This document shows positions 17,176-26,224 of a stretch of 64,000 bases of DNA, in pieces (position 1 is the first letter of the stretch; each line of letters starts with the position of its first letter). Below the pieces are notes generated by a model. That model had not been told where the DNA came from. It worked only from the letters and a program-made list of their open reading frames with translations, and ran no database searches. The stretch lies in assembly GCA_013364255.1 (NCBI GenBank), contig CP054936.1:124001-188000 (forward strand), read 5' to 3'. The position numbers and the translations under genes were made by a program. The DNA comes from Streptomyces seoulensis. Its GTDB lineage: Bacteria; Actinomycetota; Actinomycetes; Streptomycetales; Streptomycetaceae.

Positions 17176-17733
17176 CACACCCTCGGGAGACGGCCCCTCC
17201 ACCCGTTGGGCGGCCGTGTGGAGGCGGCGGCGTACCGGGTGTGGGTCCGGGCGCGCGCCCGAGCATGTGCGGCCGGTCGAAGAAGCTCCGGTGCGTGAAG
17301 CTGCCGCTGGACTGGCTGGAGCGCCGGCGCGGCCGGTGGCCGGGCCCGATCCGCCGCATCGCGCCGAAGTGTTCCGGCTCGACGAGAAGGCCACGACGCG
17401 CCACGCGGACTGCGCGCGGGCGCTGCTGGAACAGGCCACCGCACAAACCCGCGAGAGGCGGCAGTGACCTTCTGCCATCCTGCTTGCCATGTCCGCACGA
17501 AATCGAAGGCTGCCCCGGCACCGCGCCTGGCCCCTGACCACCACCGACATCTCACGCGGAAGCGACACACGTGCGAGGTGCTCGCCGTACTGACGCGGTG
17601 GTGCGCTTCATGACCAGGTGAGCCGCGCGCACGCCGGATCGGCACCCACCGGCGCGACGGCGAGGCCGGGCAGGGCCGGGTTCAGTGCTGATGCCGACGC
17701 CGACGCGACGACCGGGCAGGTGTGGGCGCCTTC
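17176..17733. other. Stretch without confident gene
   Basis: This may hold another remnant. One plus-strand frame ending at 17467 finishes with HRAEVFRLDEKATTRHADCARALLEQATAQTRERRQ, which looks protein-like, but no start, domain or family is recognisable. Confidence 0.3.
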
Positions 17734-18783
17734 TCAGTCCGTTCCGGGCTGGACGAGTTTGAAGGCGAGCCGGGCGGCGGCGCGTTGGGCCGACTGGCGC
17801 AGGCGGACGGGGACGGGGGGCCGTCGCACGGCGGCGGTCCCCGAGGTCGCGAGACGCGGGAAGAGCGCTTCGGCGTTGGTGTGATTGACGGCCGTCAACT
17901 GCGCTGCCGGCAGGGACGTGTCGAGGCCGTTGGCGAAGTACTGGCCGGCCGGGGTGGGGGCGAAGGGCCAGTCGCTGCCGAACAGGATGTGTCCGGGCCG
18001 GGCGAACGCGAGGAGGGTGGGCAGCGCGGCGGGGCTGGAGGACAGAGCGGTGTCGAAGTAGAAGCTGCGGAAGTCGTCGAGGACGTCCAGCGGGCTGCGG
18101 CCGGTGTCGGAGGCGATGGTGACGGCCATCCGGTGGGAGGCGTACGGCACGAATCCGCCGGCGTGGCTGAGGATGAACCGGATGCCGGGGAACCGCCGGA
18201 CCACACCGCCGCGGACGAGGAGGTACGCGGCGCGGGTCGTGTCCAGGAGGAAGTCGGCGGCGAAGGGCGGAATGCCGTCGACCGCGGGCGCCGGGAGTTC
18301 GGCGGGGTGGACGAACACCACCGCGCCGCGTGCGTCCAGCGTCTGCCACAGCTCGTCCTGGTCCGGGGCGCCCAAGTAGGTCCCGCGGTTGTTGGCGAGC
18401 AGGGTGACGCCGTCCGCGCCCGCCTCGTCCAGGGCGCGGGCCGCCTCGCGGGCCGCGGCGGCGGTGTCCGGGAGGGGGACGGTGGCGAAGTAGCCGAAGG
18501 ACGAGGGGTGCTGTGCCACCAGCTCGGCGGAGTGGTCATTGAGGCGCCGGGCCAGGGCGGCCGCCGCGTCGGGGTCGGGGAGGAATCCGACGCCGGGGGT
18601 GGAGACGGAGAGGATGGCGCTGCGGGTGCCCAGCAGCTCCATCAGCTCCAGAGCCGATGCGGCGCTCCAGTCGGGCAGCCGGCGTCCGCCGGCCTCACCG
18701 ATGCCCGCCGCGGTGAGCTCGTCGCGGTAGAAGTCGGGCACGAGGTGCTGGTGGACGTCGATGCGCTGAACCGAAGAGGTCAT
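17734..18783 (-). CDS. Amidohydrolase-family decarboxylase (ACMSD / 6-methylsalicylate decarboxylase type)
   Basis: This is a 349-residue TIM-barrel metalloenzyme of the amidohydrolase-2 family, whose members decarboxylate aromatic acids without cofactors (ACMSD, gamma-resorcylate and 6-methylsalicylate decarboxylases). Metal ligands are visible: His11 and His13 in IDVHQHLVP, a His in VVFVHPAEL, a His in FILSHAGGFVPY, and Asp in ILFGSDWPFAPT. The segment LLANNRGTYLGAPDQDELWQTLDARGAVVFVHP is typical. The C-terminal Arg/Ala-rich tail beyond about residue 315 is unusual for the family. It lies just left of the meta-cleavage genes, separated from them by a TetR gene, and could feed a decarboxylated phenol into that pathway. 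The ATG at 18783 is taken. Confidence 0.8.
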   Translation of the reverse strand: MTSSVQRIDVHQHLVPDFYRDELTAAGIGEAGGRRLPDWSAASALELMELLGTRSAILSVSTPGVGFLPDPDAAAALARRLNDHSAELVAQHPSSFGYFATVPLPDTAAAAREAARALDEAGADGVTLLANNRGTYLGAPDQDELWQTLDARGAVVFVHPAELPAPAVDGIPPFAADFLLDTTRAAYLLVRGGVVRRFPGIRFILSHAGGFVPYASHRMAVTIASDTGRSPLDVLDDFRSFYFDTALSSSPAALPTLLAFARPGHILFGSDWPFAPTPAGQYFANGLDTSLPAAQLTAVNHTNAEALFPRLATSGTAAVRRPPVPVRLRQSAQRAAARLAFKLVQPGTD

Positions 18784-19080
18784 GAGGGGGCGGCCTTTCG
18801 CGAGAGGTGCGTGGCACGGCGGGGAGGAGGACGGGCCGGTCGGTCGCGGCGCCGGGAAGGGGCGGCGCGGTGAGTGCGGGTGCCGCCGGCGCGGGCGCGC
18901 GCCGGGGCACGTTCGCGCAGGCGGTGGAGGCAGCGGCTGGGCCCACGTCCCGTGGCGGAACCGCCCAGCCGGCCTGAGTGATCCCTGAGGGCCGGGCGGT
19001 GAGGGGGCTGACGGTATACACGAGCCCGCGTTCGTGACAAGGCGTCGGCGGCGGTCGAGAACGGTGGCGACGGCTCCGTC

Positions 19081-19725
19081 CTACGACGGGGTCGCCTCCG
19101 TTCGCCCCTCGCACATACGGATCGCCAGGTCGTGCACCGAGCGGGCGTGCAGCTCGAACATCGCCACCAGGTCCATCGGGTCCCCGCCGATCTCCCGCTG
19201 CACGAACAGCCCGTCCGCCCCGGCGACGGCGTAGGTGGTGAGCATGCGGACCGCCGCGTCGTCCAGGCCGGGAAAGAGCTCGGCGACGGTCTCGGCGATC
19301 TTGCGGGAAGCGGTGGCGCGCACCTCCAGGAAGACGGTCCGGCCGCGCGGCTCGACGGGCCGCCGCTCCAGGGCGAGCATCAGGCCGAGCCGCAGGAAGT
19401 CGGGCTGATCCACCAGCGACCTCGCCACCCGGGCCGCCATGGCCATGACCTGGTCCAGGGCGCTCCCTGTTTCCTCGCCCGGCAGGAGCACCGCGGTCAG
19501 CCAGGTGTCGAAGCTGCGCTCGATGACCGCCGCGATCAGGTCGTCCTTGTCCTTGAAGTGCCAGTAGATCGAGCTGGCGGGCAGCCCGCACTTGGCGCTG
19601 ACCGCCGCGATCGACGTCCCCTCGTATCCGCGCTCACCGGCGATGTCGGCGGCGGCGTCGAGGATGCGCTGCCGCGACTCCACCCCGTTGGCCCGCTTCC
19701 TGCGCATTGTCTGCGGCCTGGTCAT
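19081..19725 (-). CDS. TetR/AcrR regulator of the aromatic locus
   Basis: This is a 214-residue repressor. The helix-turn-helix is at about 15-60: SRQRILDAAADIAGERGYEGTSIAAVSAKCGLPASSIYWHFKDKDDLIAAVI. A helical ligand domain follows, with LALERRPVEPRGRTVFLEVRATASRKIAETVAELF. The ATG at 19725 has GGAGGG just upstream. The gene is divergent from the flavin hydroxylase at 19838. The 30-bp palindrome at 19782-19811 lies between them, so this protein very likely represses the hydroxylase operon and itself. The inducer may be the aromatic substrate or a ring-cleavage product. Confidence 0.9.
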   Translation of the reverse strand: MTRPQTMRRKRANGVESRQRILDAAADIAGERGYEGTSIAAVSAKCGLPASSIYWHFKDKDDLIAAVIERSFDTWLTAVLLPGEETGSALDQVMAMAARVARSLVDQPDFLRLGLMLALERRPVEPRGRTVFLEVRATASRKIAETVAELFPGLDDAAVRMLTTYAVAGADGLFVQREIGGDPMDLVAMFELHARSVHDLAIRMCEGRTEATPS

Positions 19726-19781
19726 GTGACGTCCCTCCTGTCGCACCGGGCCTTGACCGTATACCCGTGCCGAGCCTAGCG

Positions 19782-19811
19782 TAGCGTTCATTCCAATTGG
19801 AGTGAACGCTA
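19782..19811. promoter_or_regulatory. 30-bp palindromic operator of the aromatic operon
   Basis: The left half is TAGCGTTCATTCCAA and the right half TTGGAGTGAACGCTA: an inverted repeat across all 30 bp with a single mismatched pair. It lies 26 bp before the hydroxylase start and overlaps or follows a possible promoter (TTGACC at 19753, TAGCGT at 19777, 18 bp apart). Such a length and symmetry suits a TetR-family dimer or pair of dimers. Confidence 0.85.
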
Positions 19812-19837
19812 CATCAAGGATGATGCGAGGTGGTCTG

Positions 19838-21472
19838 ATGTCAGCGGACGGCATCCGGATCAGGTCCGGGGACGACGAGCCGTACGACGTCGCGGTGATC
19901 GGATACGGCCCCACGGGAGTGACCGCGGCGAACCTGCTGGGCGCCATGGGCCTGCGGGTTCTCGTCCTGGAACGGGAACCGGAGGTGTTCTCCCGGGCCC
20001 GGGCCATCTCCACCGACGAGGAGGTCGTCCGGATCTGGCAGCGCGTCGGGCTGGCCGAACGCCTCAAGCGGGACATGCTGACCGAACGGCCCGTCGACTT
20101 CGTGGACGCCGGCGGCCGGCCCTTCATCAGCGCCCGTCCCACCCCGCGCGGCCACGGCCACCCGCCGCAGATGTTCATCTACCAGCCGGCGCTGGAGCAG
20201 GTCCTGCGCGACGGGGTGGACCGCTGTCCCAACGTCGAGGTGCTCCTGCGGCACGAGTGCCTGCGGCTGCGGCAGGACGCCGACGGGGTCGAGCTGACGG
20301 TGGTCGGCACGGCCGACGACTCCGTGCGCCGGATCCGCGCCGCCTACGTGATCGCCGCCGACGGCGGCTCCAGCCTCACCCGCGCCCAGCTGAACATCGG
20401 CTACGAGGGGCGGACGTACGAGGACCGCTGGGTGGTCATCGACACCAAGATGCTCAAGCCGTGGCCCGACCACGACAAACTGCGCTTCCACTGCGACCCG
20501 GCGCGCCCGGCCGTGGACTGCCCCACCCCGCTCGGCCACCACCGCTGGGAGTTCCCGATCCTCCCCGGAGACGACGAGCGGCAACTGACCACCGAGGAAG
20601 CGGTGTACACCCTGGTCTCCCGCTACGGGATCGGACGGGACGCCGTCGAAGTGCTCAGGGCCACGGTCTACAGCCACCACGTCCGCTTCGCCGCCCGCTT
20701 CCGCTCCGGCCGGGTGTTCCTCGCGGGCGACGCCGCCCACGCGATGCCGCCGTGGATCGGACAGGGCATGGCGGCCGGCGTCCGCGACGTGGCCAACCTG
20801 TGCTGGAAACTCGACGCGGTCCTGCGCGGCGAACTGCCGCAATCCGTCCTCGACAGCTACGAGACCGAACGGAAACCGCATGTCAGGGAAGTGACCCGGC
20901 GGGCCGTGTTCGTCGGCCGCCTCGTCACCGAGCGCCGCCCGGGAGTCGCCGCGACCCGCGACCGGGTGCTGCGCGCCCTGGACCGGATACCCGGCTTCAG
21001 CGAGTGGACGCAGGACTCCCACTGGATACCGGTGGCCCGCTACGCCCAGGGCCTCCAGGCGCATCCCCGCACCAAGACGTCCGGACGCCAGGTCCCCCAG
21101 CCCTGGGTGACCGGACCCGACGGCGACCGGATACGCCTCGACGACGCGCTGGGCGGCCGCTGGCTGCTCCTGCACGCCCGCACCGCCACCGCCCGGCCGG
21201 CCTGGGACCGCCTGGGCGTGCCCGCCCTGACCGTCACGCCCCGCGGCTCCCGGCCCGCCGAGGGCACGCTCGTCGACAGCGACGGGATCCTGCTGCCCTG
21301 GATGCAGTCGCGCGGCGCCGCGACGCTCGCGCTGCGCCCCGACGCCTACGTCTACGCCTCCGCCGCCGGGAGCGGTCGGCTCCCTGGCCCGCCGGACGGA
21401 TTCGCACCGGCCGCCCGTACGGCTCCGGCCGGGACGGTCCCCGCCCCGGCTCCGACGACCACCGCCCACTGA
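19838..21472 (+). CDS. FAD-dependent aromatic hydroxylase (MhpA-like)
   Basis: This is a 544-residue class A flavoprotein monooxygenase related to 3-(3-hydroxyphenyl)propionate hydroxylase. It would hydroxylate a phenol ortho to its OH group with NAD(P)H and O2 to give a catechol for ring cleavage. The Rossmann motif GYGPTG is at 22-27. The DG motif region is AAYVIAADGGSSLTR. The second FAD motif is VFLAGDAAHAMPPWIGQGMAAGVRDVANLCWKL. The C-terminal thioredoxin-like domain is present. The ATG at 19838 is chosen over two ATGs about 20 bp upstream because GAGGTGG lies in front of it. It is followed by the C-C hydrolase with an 11-bp gap. The exact substrate is not readable. Confidence 0.9.
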   Translation: MSADGIRIRSGDDEPYDVAVIGYGPTGVTAANLLGAMGLRVLVLEREPEVFSRARAISTDEEVVRIWQRVGLAERLKRDMLTERPVDFVDAGGRPFISARPTPRGHGHPPQMFIYQPALEQVLRDGVDRCPNVEVLLRHECLRLRQDADGVELTVVGTADDSVRRIRAAYVIAADGGSSLTRAQLNIGYEGRTYEDRWVVIDTKMLKPWPDHDKLRFHCDPARPAVDCPTPLGHHRWEFPILPGDDERQLTTEEAVYTLVSRYGIGRDAVEVLRATVYSHHVRFAARFRSGRVFLAGDAAHAMPPWIGQGMAAGVRDVANLCWKLDAVLRGELPQSVLDSYETERKPHVREVTRRAVFVGRLVTERRPGVAATRDRVLRALDRIPGFSEWTQDSHWIPVARYAQGLQAHPRTKTSGRQVPQPWVTGPDGDRIRLDDALGGRWLLLHARTATARPAWDRLGVPALTVTPRGSRPAEGTLVDSDGILLPWMQSRGAATLALRPDAYVYASAAGSGRLPGPPDGFAPAARTAPAGTVPAPAPTTTAH

Positions 21473-21483
21473 GGACCGAAGCC

Positions 21484-22356
21484 ATGACCTCGACCACCGG
21501 CCTGCCCGTGCTGCGGGAGACCACCTACGACATCGGCGCCCGGAAGATCTTCGCGGCGGAGGCCGGTGACGGCGCGCCCGTGCTGCTGCTGCACGGCGGC
21601 GGCCCAGGAGCCTCCGGTGTCGCCAACTACGCCCGCAACATCGCGGAACTGGCCAAGGAGTACCGCGTCATCGTCCCCGACCTGCCCGGCTACGGCCGCA
21701 GCACCAAGGGGATCGATCCCGTCGACCCGTTCGGCGACCTCGCCGGCGGCGTCCGCGGTCTTCTCGACGCGCTCGACCTGGACAAAGCCCATCTGGTGGG
21801 CAACTCCTACGGCGGCGCCTGCGCACTGCGCCTCGCCCTGGACACGCCCGAGCGGGTCGACCGCATGGTGCTGATGGGACCGGGCGGGATCGGCACCACC
21901 CGCGCCCTGCCCACCCCCGGCCTCAACAGCCTCCTGAACTACTACACGGGCGACGGGCCCTCGCGTGCGAAGCTGGAGAAGTTCATCCGCGACTATCTGG
22001 TCTTCAACGCCGCCGACGTACCGGACTCCGCCATCGATGAACGCTACGAGGCGAGCATCGACCCCGAGGTCGTCGCCTCGCCGCCGCTGCGCCGCCCGTC
22101 GGGCCCGGGAGCGCTGCGCACCCTCTGGAGGATGGACTTCACGCGCGACCCGCGACTGAACCGGCTGCCCGTCCCCACCCTCGTGCTGTGGGGCGCGGAC
22201 GACAAGGTCAACCGGCCCTCCGGCGGCCCCATGCTGGCCGACCGGATGCCCGACTGCGACCTCTACCTGGTCGCCAACACCGGCCACTGGGTGCAATTCG
22301 AACGCGCCGGCCTCTTCAACCGCCTCTGCGCCGACTTCCTGGCGGGCCGCCGATGA
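21484..22356 (+). CDS. Meta-cleavage product C-C hydrolase (MhpC/BphD-like)
   Basis: This is an alpha/beta-hydrolase of 290 residues that would cut the ring-fission product (a 2-hydroxy-6-oxo-dienoate) into 2-hydroxypentadienoate and a carboxylic acid. The family marker HGGGPGASG forms the oxyanion region. The nucleophile Ser sits in VGNSYGGACA. The Asp is in LWGADDKVN and the His in VANTGHWVQFE. FNRLCADFL at the C-terminus is typical. Its stop overlaps the dioxygenase start by ATGA, so they are translationally coupled. The order hydroxylase, hydrolase, dioxygenase differs from the mhp operon of E. coli but covers the same steps. Confidence 0.9.
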   Translation: MTSTTGLPVLRETTYDIGARKIFAAEAGDGAPVLLLHGGGPGASGVANYARNIAELAKEYRVIVPDLPGYGRSTKGIDPVDPFGDLAGGVRGLLDALDLDKAHLVGNSYGGACALRLALDTPERVDRMVLMGPGGIGTTRALPTPGLNSLLNYYTGDGPSRAKLEKFIRDYLVFNAADVPDSAIDERYEASIDPEVVASPPLRRPSGPGALRTLWRMDFTRDPRLNRLPVPTLVLWGADDKVNRPSGGPMLADRMPDCDLYLVANTGHWVQFERAGLFNRLCADFLAGRR

Positions 22357-23366
22357 CCGCCACCGCCGACGCCTCCGTGTTCGGAGCCGTCCACCTCGGC
22401 TACCTCGTCATCGAGACCGACCGCTTCGCCGACTGGCGCCGCTTCGGCACCGACGCGATCGGCATGCATCACGACGCGCTCTCCCGCGACCTCATGCGCT
22501 TCCGGCTCGACGACCAGGAGTGCCGCTTCCTGCTCCGCCGCGGTCCGGCCGAGGACGTCGTCGCCACCGGATGGCACATCGACGACCACACCTCCTTCGA
22601 GCGGATCGAGACACGTATCCGCGCCCACGGCGTGCCCGTCGTCCAGGGCTCCGCGGAAGAGGCGGCCCTGCGAGGAGTGGAACGCCTGCTGCGCTTCCCC
22701 GGCCCCAAGGGCATCACCCAGGAGATCTACACCACCCCCCGGCTGTCCACCGAGCCGCTGCGGATGCTCGCCTCCGGATTCGTCACCGGCGACTCCGGCA
22801 TGGGACACGTGGCGATCACCTCCACCAAACCCGCCCAGCTGCGCGGCTACTTCGACACCGTCTTCGACGCCCGGCTCACCGACTGCATCGACGAGACCAT
22901 CAGCGGCGTCAAGCTCAAGATCCGATTCCTGCGCGTCAACGAACGCCACCACTCCATCGCCGTCGCGGCGACCCAGGGCCTGCCGATCGACCCGATCCGC
23001 ACCCGCGTCCAGCACCTCAACATACAGGCCGCCACTCTCGACGACGTCGCCCAGAGCTACCGGCGCGTCCACGAGCTCGGCTTCGACATGGCGCTCTCCG
23101 TCGGCCAGCACACCAACGACAAGGAGCTGTCCTACTACGCCCGCACCCCCTCCGGCTTCGAGTGGGAGGTCGGCTGGAACCCCCTCGTCATCGATGAGGA
23201 CACCTGGGAGCCCACCACCCACCAGGGCATCAGCGTCTGGGGACATCTCCCGGTCGGCCGGACCATCCTGGACAAGCTCGCCCAGTTCCGGGCCGGCGCC
23301 CGATCGCTGACCCGCACCGAAGACACCGTGCCCGCACTCAGCGGCACGGGCATCCCCGACGCGTGA
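22353..23366 (+). CDS. Type I extradiol ring-cleavage dioxygenase
   Basis: This is a 337-residue, two-domain vicinal-oxygen-chelate enzyme that opens a catechol ring next to its hydroxyls using Fe(II) (or Mn) and O2. The metal triad is visible: His152 in GMGHVAITS, His221 in RVQHLNIQA and Glu272 in GFEWEVGW. The catalytic His lies in NERHHSIAVA and the Tyr in ELSYYARTPSGFEWE. It resembles 2,3-dihydroxybiphenyl 1,2-dioxygenase and HsaC-type proteins, not the unrelated MhpB/LigB class, so the pathway is a mosaic. The start overlaps the hydrolase stop. A Ser/Thr-rich tail of about 30 residues follows the domain. Confidence 0.9.
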   Translation: MTATADASVFGAVHLGYLVIETDRFADWRRFGTDAIGMHHDALSRDLMRFRLDDQECRFLLRRGPAEDVVATGWHIDDHTSFERIETRIRAHGVPVVQGSAEEAALRGVERLLRFPGPKGITQEIYTTPRLSTEPLRMLASGFVTGDSGMGHVAITSTKPAQLRGYFDTVFDARLTDCIDETISGVKLKIRFLRVNERHHSIAVAATQGLPIDPIRTRVQHLNIQAATLDDVAQSYRRVHELGFDMALSVGQHTNDKELSYYARTPSGFEWEVGWNPLVIDEDTWEPTTHQGISVWGHLPVGRTILDKLAQFRAGARSLTRTEDTVPALSGTGIPDA

Positions 23367-23530
23367 CCGCCGCACGGGAACAGCGCGAGGGCGTCGGACC
23401 GTTCGACCGCGAACGATGCGGTCCCGCCTCCGGCGACGTCACCGCCTGGCCCGGTCGCCGACCGCGGACGCCAGCGGTCTGTGGGGTGTCCGGCCCTGGG
23501 CCTCGGGCCCCGGCCACCCCGGCCGTAGCC

Positions 23531-24304
23531 TCAGGCCCCGGCCGCCCCCCGGATCTGCCGGCCCGCGCGCAGCGTTCGGGACAGGCCGAGAGCCGCGGTC
23601 CGCACGGCGGGCGCGAGCTGCGCCGGGTGGAAGCGGGCACGGGGCACCGCGACCGAGAGGGCCGCGACGGCCACCGCTCCGTCGAAGACGGGCGCGGCGA
23701 TGCAGCTGACACCCACCGCGGCTTCCTCCTCCTCGTAGGCCAGGCCCGCCAGCCGGGCCTGCTCGACAGCGGTGCTCAGCCGCTCCGGGTCGGTGACCGA
23801 GTGGGGCGTGAGCCGGGGCAGCGGCGCCGCCAGCACCTCCTCGATGAGCGCCGTCCCGGAGAACGCCAGCAGGGCCTTGCCCACACCCGTGCAGGACAGC
23901 GGCAGACGTCCGCCGATCCGCGAGGGCAGCCGTAGCGCCTCGTGGCCGTGGATGCGTTCCACGTACACCACCTCATGCTTCTCGCGCACCCCCAGGTGGA
24001 CCGTCTCGTGCGTCGCCTCGAACAGGTCCTGCATGAACGGCAGCGCCGCCTCGCGCAGATCACGGCGGTGCGGTACCAGCGCTCCCCACGTGAACAGCTT
24101 GTCGCCCAGCCGGTATGCCTCGGCCTCCCGTTCGAGCAGTCCGAGCCGTACCAGGTCCGCGCACAGCCGGAACACCGTGGTCTTGCTGAGCCCCGTCCGC
24201 TCGACGAGTTCCGTCAGACGGAACCGGCCGCCGTCGGGACGGAAGCAGTCGAGCACCGCGACCGCCTTGTCCAGCATGTTCCCCTGCCCGCTGTTCCGTG
24301 TCAT
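23531..24304 (-). CDS. IclR family transcriptional regulator
   Basis: This is a 257-residue regulator. The N-terminal winged helix is at about 8-65: [63 protein letters not shown]. The C-terminal effector domain has [27 protein letters not shown], the family hallmark [13 protein letters not shown], and [19 protein letters not shown]. IclR proteins commonly control aromatic acid catabolism. It sits inside the meta-cleavage locus, convergent with the dioxygenase and divergent from the hydratase. It is thus likely the local regulator of the lower pathway operon, while the TetR controls the upper part. Confidence 0.92.
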   Translation of the reverse strand: MTRNSGQGNMLDKAVAVLDCFRPDGGRFRLTELVERTGLSKTTVFRLCADLVRLGLLEREAEAYRLGDKLFTWGALVPHRRDLREAALPFMQDLFEATHETVHLGVREKHEVVYVERIHGHEALRLPSRIGGRLPLSCTGVGKALLAFSGTALIEEVLAAPLPRLTPHSVTDPERLSTAVEQARLAGLAYEEEEAAVGVSCIAAPVFDGAVAVAALSVAVPRARFHPAQLAPAVRTAALGLSRTLRAGRQIRGAAGA

Positions 24305-24310
24305 GGAACA
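24292..24310. promoter_or_regulatory. Inverted repeat over the iclR start
   Basis: TGTTCC, seven bases, then GGAACA forms a symmetric site that covers the ATG of the IclR gene (24302-24304). It is about 145 bp upstream of the hydratase. It is a candidate binding site for IclR autoregulation. Confidence 0.5.
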
Positions 24311-24455
24311 GATGTTGCCGCATCCTCCCGGGCGCGCCTAAACCTGTCCTACGCCGACGGCCGGCACCGCCGGCGGACCCCCTCCCCCGTTCCCCCGAGG
24401 TGTCCTCCATGTCCCACACCCGACGCACCGGCCCTGGCCCCGAAGGGGCACGGCC

Positions 24456-25286
24456 ATGAGCGCCCCCGGTTCCGCAGCGGTGGCCGAGGCCGCCTCCGTC
24501 CTGGAAGAGGCCGCCCGCACCCGCGTCCCGTGTCCGCCCGTGCGGAGCCTGCTCCCCGAGGGGGACGTCGCCGCGGCCTACGCGGTGCAGCGCCGCCACG
24601 TCGAGCGGTCCCTGGCGGACGGCCGACGCGCGGTGGGCCGCAAGATCGGTCTGACCTCACCGGCCGTGCAGCGCCAACTCGGCGTCGGCCAGCCCGACTT
24701 CGGGGTTCTCTTCGCCGACATGGCGGTTCCCGAGGGCCGGCCGATCGCCCCGGGCCGCCTGCTCCAGCCGAAGGTCGAGGCGGAGGTCGCCCTGGTCCTG
24801 GCGGAGGACCTGCCGTACCGGGAGCCGACCGTCGCCGACCTGCTGCGGGCCACCGCGTTCGCGCTGCCCGCGCTGGAGATCGTCGACAGCCGGATCGCCG
24901 ACTGGGACATCACCATCGTCGACACCGTCGCCGACAACGCCTCCTGCGGACTGTTCGTCCTCGGAGGCACACCCGTTCCGCTGGACCGGGTCGACCTGCG
25001 AGCCGTCCGCATGACCCTCGCGAAGAACGGCGGCACGGTCTCCACCGGCAGCGGCGCCGACTGCCTCGGCAGCCCGCTGACCGCGGCGCTCTGGCTCGCC
25101 GCCACCCTCGCCGGTCTCGGCGACCCGCTCCGGGCCGGCGACGTGATCCTCACCGGCGCGCTGGGCCCGATGGCGGTCGCCGCCGCGGGCGACGAGTTCA
25201 CCGCCCGTATCGAGGGCCTCGGCACGGTGACAGCGGCCTTCGCCGCCACCGAAACGGACACGGACACGGAAGGAACCCCGGCATGA
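24456..25286 (+). CDS. 2-keto-4-pentenoate (2-hydroxypentadienoate) hydratase
   Basis: This is a 276-residue member of the FAH-related hydratase family (MhpD-like). It adds water to 2-hydroxypenta-2,4-dienoate to give 4-hydroxy-2-oxovalerate. Characteristic segments are [47 protein letters not shown] (metal-binding Glu pair), [36 protein letters not shown] and [12 protein letters not shown]. The ATG at 24456 is used. The stop overlaps the next start by ATGA. It is the first gene of the lower-pathway operon of three genes. Confidence 0.9.
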   Translation: MSAPGSAAVAEAASVLEEAARTRVPCPPVRSLLPEGDVAAAYAVQRRHVERSLADGRRAVGRKIGLTSPAVQRQLGVGQPDFGVLFADMAVPEGRPIAPGRLLQPKVEAEVALVLAEDLPYREPTVADLLRATAFALPALEIVDSRIADWDITIVDTVADNASCGLFVLGGTPVPLDRVDLRAVRMTLAKNGGTVSTGSGADCLGSPLTAALWLAATLAGLGDPLRAGDVILTGALGPMAVAAAGDEFTARIEGLGTVTAAFAATETDTDTEGTPA

Positions 25287-26224
25287 CCACCAAGGTCGCC
25301 GTCATCGGCTCCGGCAACATCGGCACCGACCTGATGATCAAGGTTCTTCGGCTCTCCGACGACTTGGAGATCGCCGCCCTGGTCGGCATCGACCCGGCGT
25401 CCGACGGTCTGGCCCGCGCTCGTCGGCTGAAGGTCGCCACCACCCACGAGGGCGTCGACGGCCTGGTCGCGATGGACGAGTTCGCCGACGTCGAGATCGT
25501 CTTCGACGCCACCTCCGCCGGAGCGCACCGCCGCCACGACGAGGTGCTGCGCGCCCTGGGGCGCAGGGTCGTGGACCTCACTCCGGCCGCCCTGGGTCCG
25601 TACGTGGTGCCGCCGGTCAACGGCGACGCCCACCTCGACGCGCCCAACGTCAACATGGTCACCTGCGGCGGCCAGGCCACCATCCCCGTGGTCGCGGCCG
25701 TCTCCGCGGTCACCCCGGTGCACTACGGCGAGATCGTCGCGTCGATCTCCTCCCGCTCGGCAGGCCCCGGAACGCGCGCCAACATCGACGAGTTCACCGA
25801 GACGACCTCGGCCGCGATCGAGAAGGTCGGCGGCGCCGGGCGCGGCAAGGCCATCATCGTCCTCAACCCCGCCGAGCCTCCGCTGATCATGCGGGACACC
25901 GTCCACTGCCTGGTCGGCGACTGCGACGACGAGGCCGTCACGGCCTCCGTCGAGGAGATGGCCCAGCGGGTGCGCACGTACGTCCCCGGCTACCGGCTGA
26001 AGCAGAAGGTGCAGTTCGAGCGGGTGGCCGCCGCCGACCCGCTGCGCTCGCTGCTCCCGTCCGGCGGCCGTGGGGCCGAGGCGACGAAGGTGTCCGTCTT
26101 CCTCGAAGTCGAGGGCGCCGCGCACTACCTGCCGGCCTACGCCGGAAACCTGGACATCATGACCTCCGCCGCGCTGCGCACCGCCGAGCGCATGGCCGCC
26201 CACGCGAAGACGGTGACCGCATGA
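25283..26224 (+). CDS. Acetaldehyde dehydrogenase, acylating
   Basis: This 313-residue enzyme turns acetaldehyde, NAD+ and CoA into acetyl-CoA and NADH (MhpF/DmpF/HsaG type). The NAD site is [19 protein letters not shown] at 5-23. The catalytic Cys128 is in [14 protein letters not shown]. The family-typical [23 protein letters not shown] and [19 protein letters not shown] are all present. The length matches the family. It is coupled by ATGA overlaps to both neighbours, as expected for a protein that forms a channelled complex with the aldolase encoded next. Confidence 0.95.
   Translation: MTTKVAVIGSGNIGTDLMIKVLRLSDDLEIAALVGIDPASDGLARARRLKVATTHEGVDGLVAMDEFADVEIVFDATSAGAHRRHDEVLRALGRRVVDLTPAALGPYVVPPVNGDAHLDAPNVNMVTCGGQATIPVVAAVSAVTPVHYGEIVASISSRSAGPGTRANIDEFTETTSAAIEKVGGAGRGKAIIVLNPAEPPLIMRDTVHCLVGDCDDEAVTASVEEMAQRVRTYVPGYRLKQKVQFERVAAADPLRSLLPSGGRGAEATKVSVFLEVEGAAHYLPAYAGNLDIMTSAALRTAERMAAHAKTVTA

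Noticed and set aside
19011-19022. CGGTATAC element resembling one near 19758 (in opposite orientation), considered as a shared operator of the amidohydrolase and TetR genes
   Set aside because: Only eight bases match and no symmetry extends beyond the central GTATAC.
19841-26203. Long minus-strand frames opposite the flavin hydroxylase and the hydratase/dehydrogenase genes
   Set aside because: They are antisense to genes with complete catalytic motifs, and their translations are low-complexity Gly/Ala/Arg/Val-rich.
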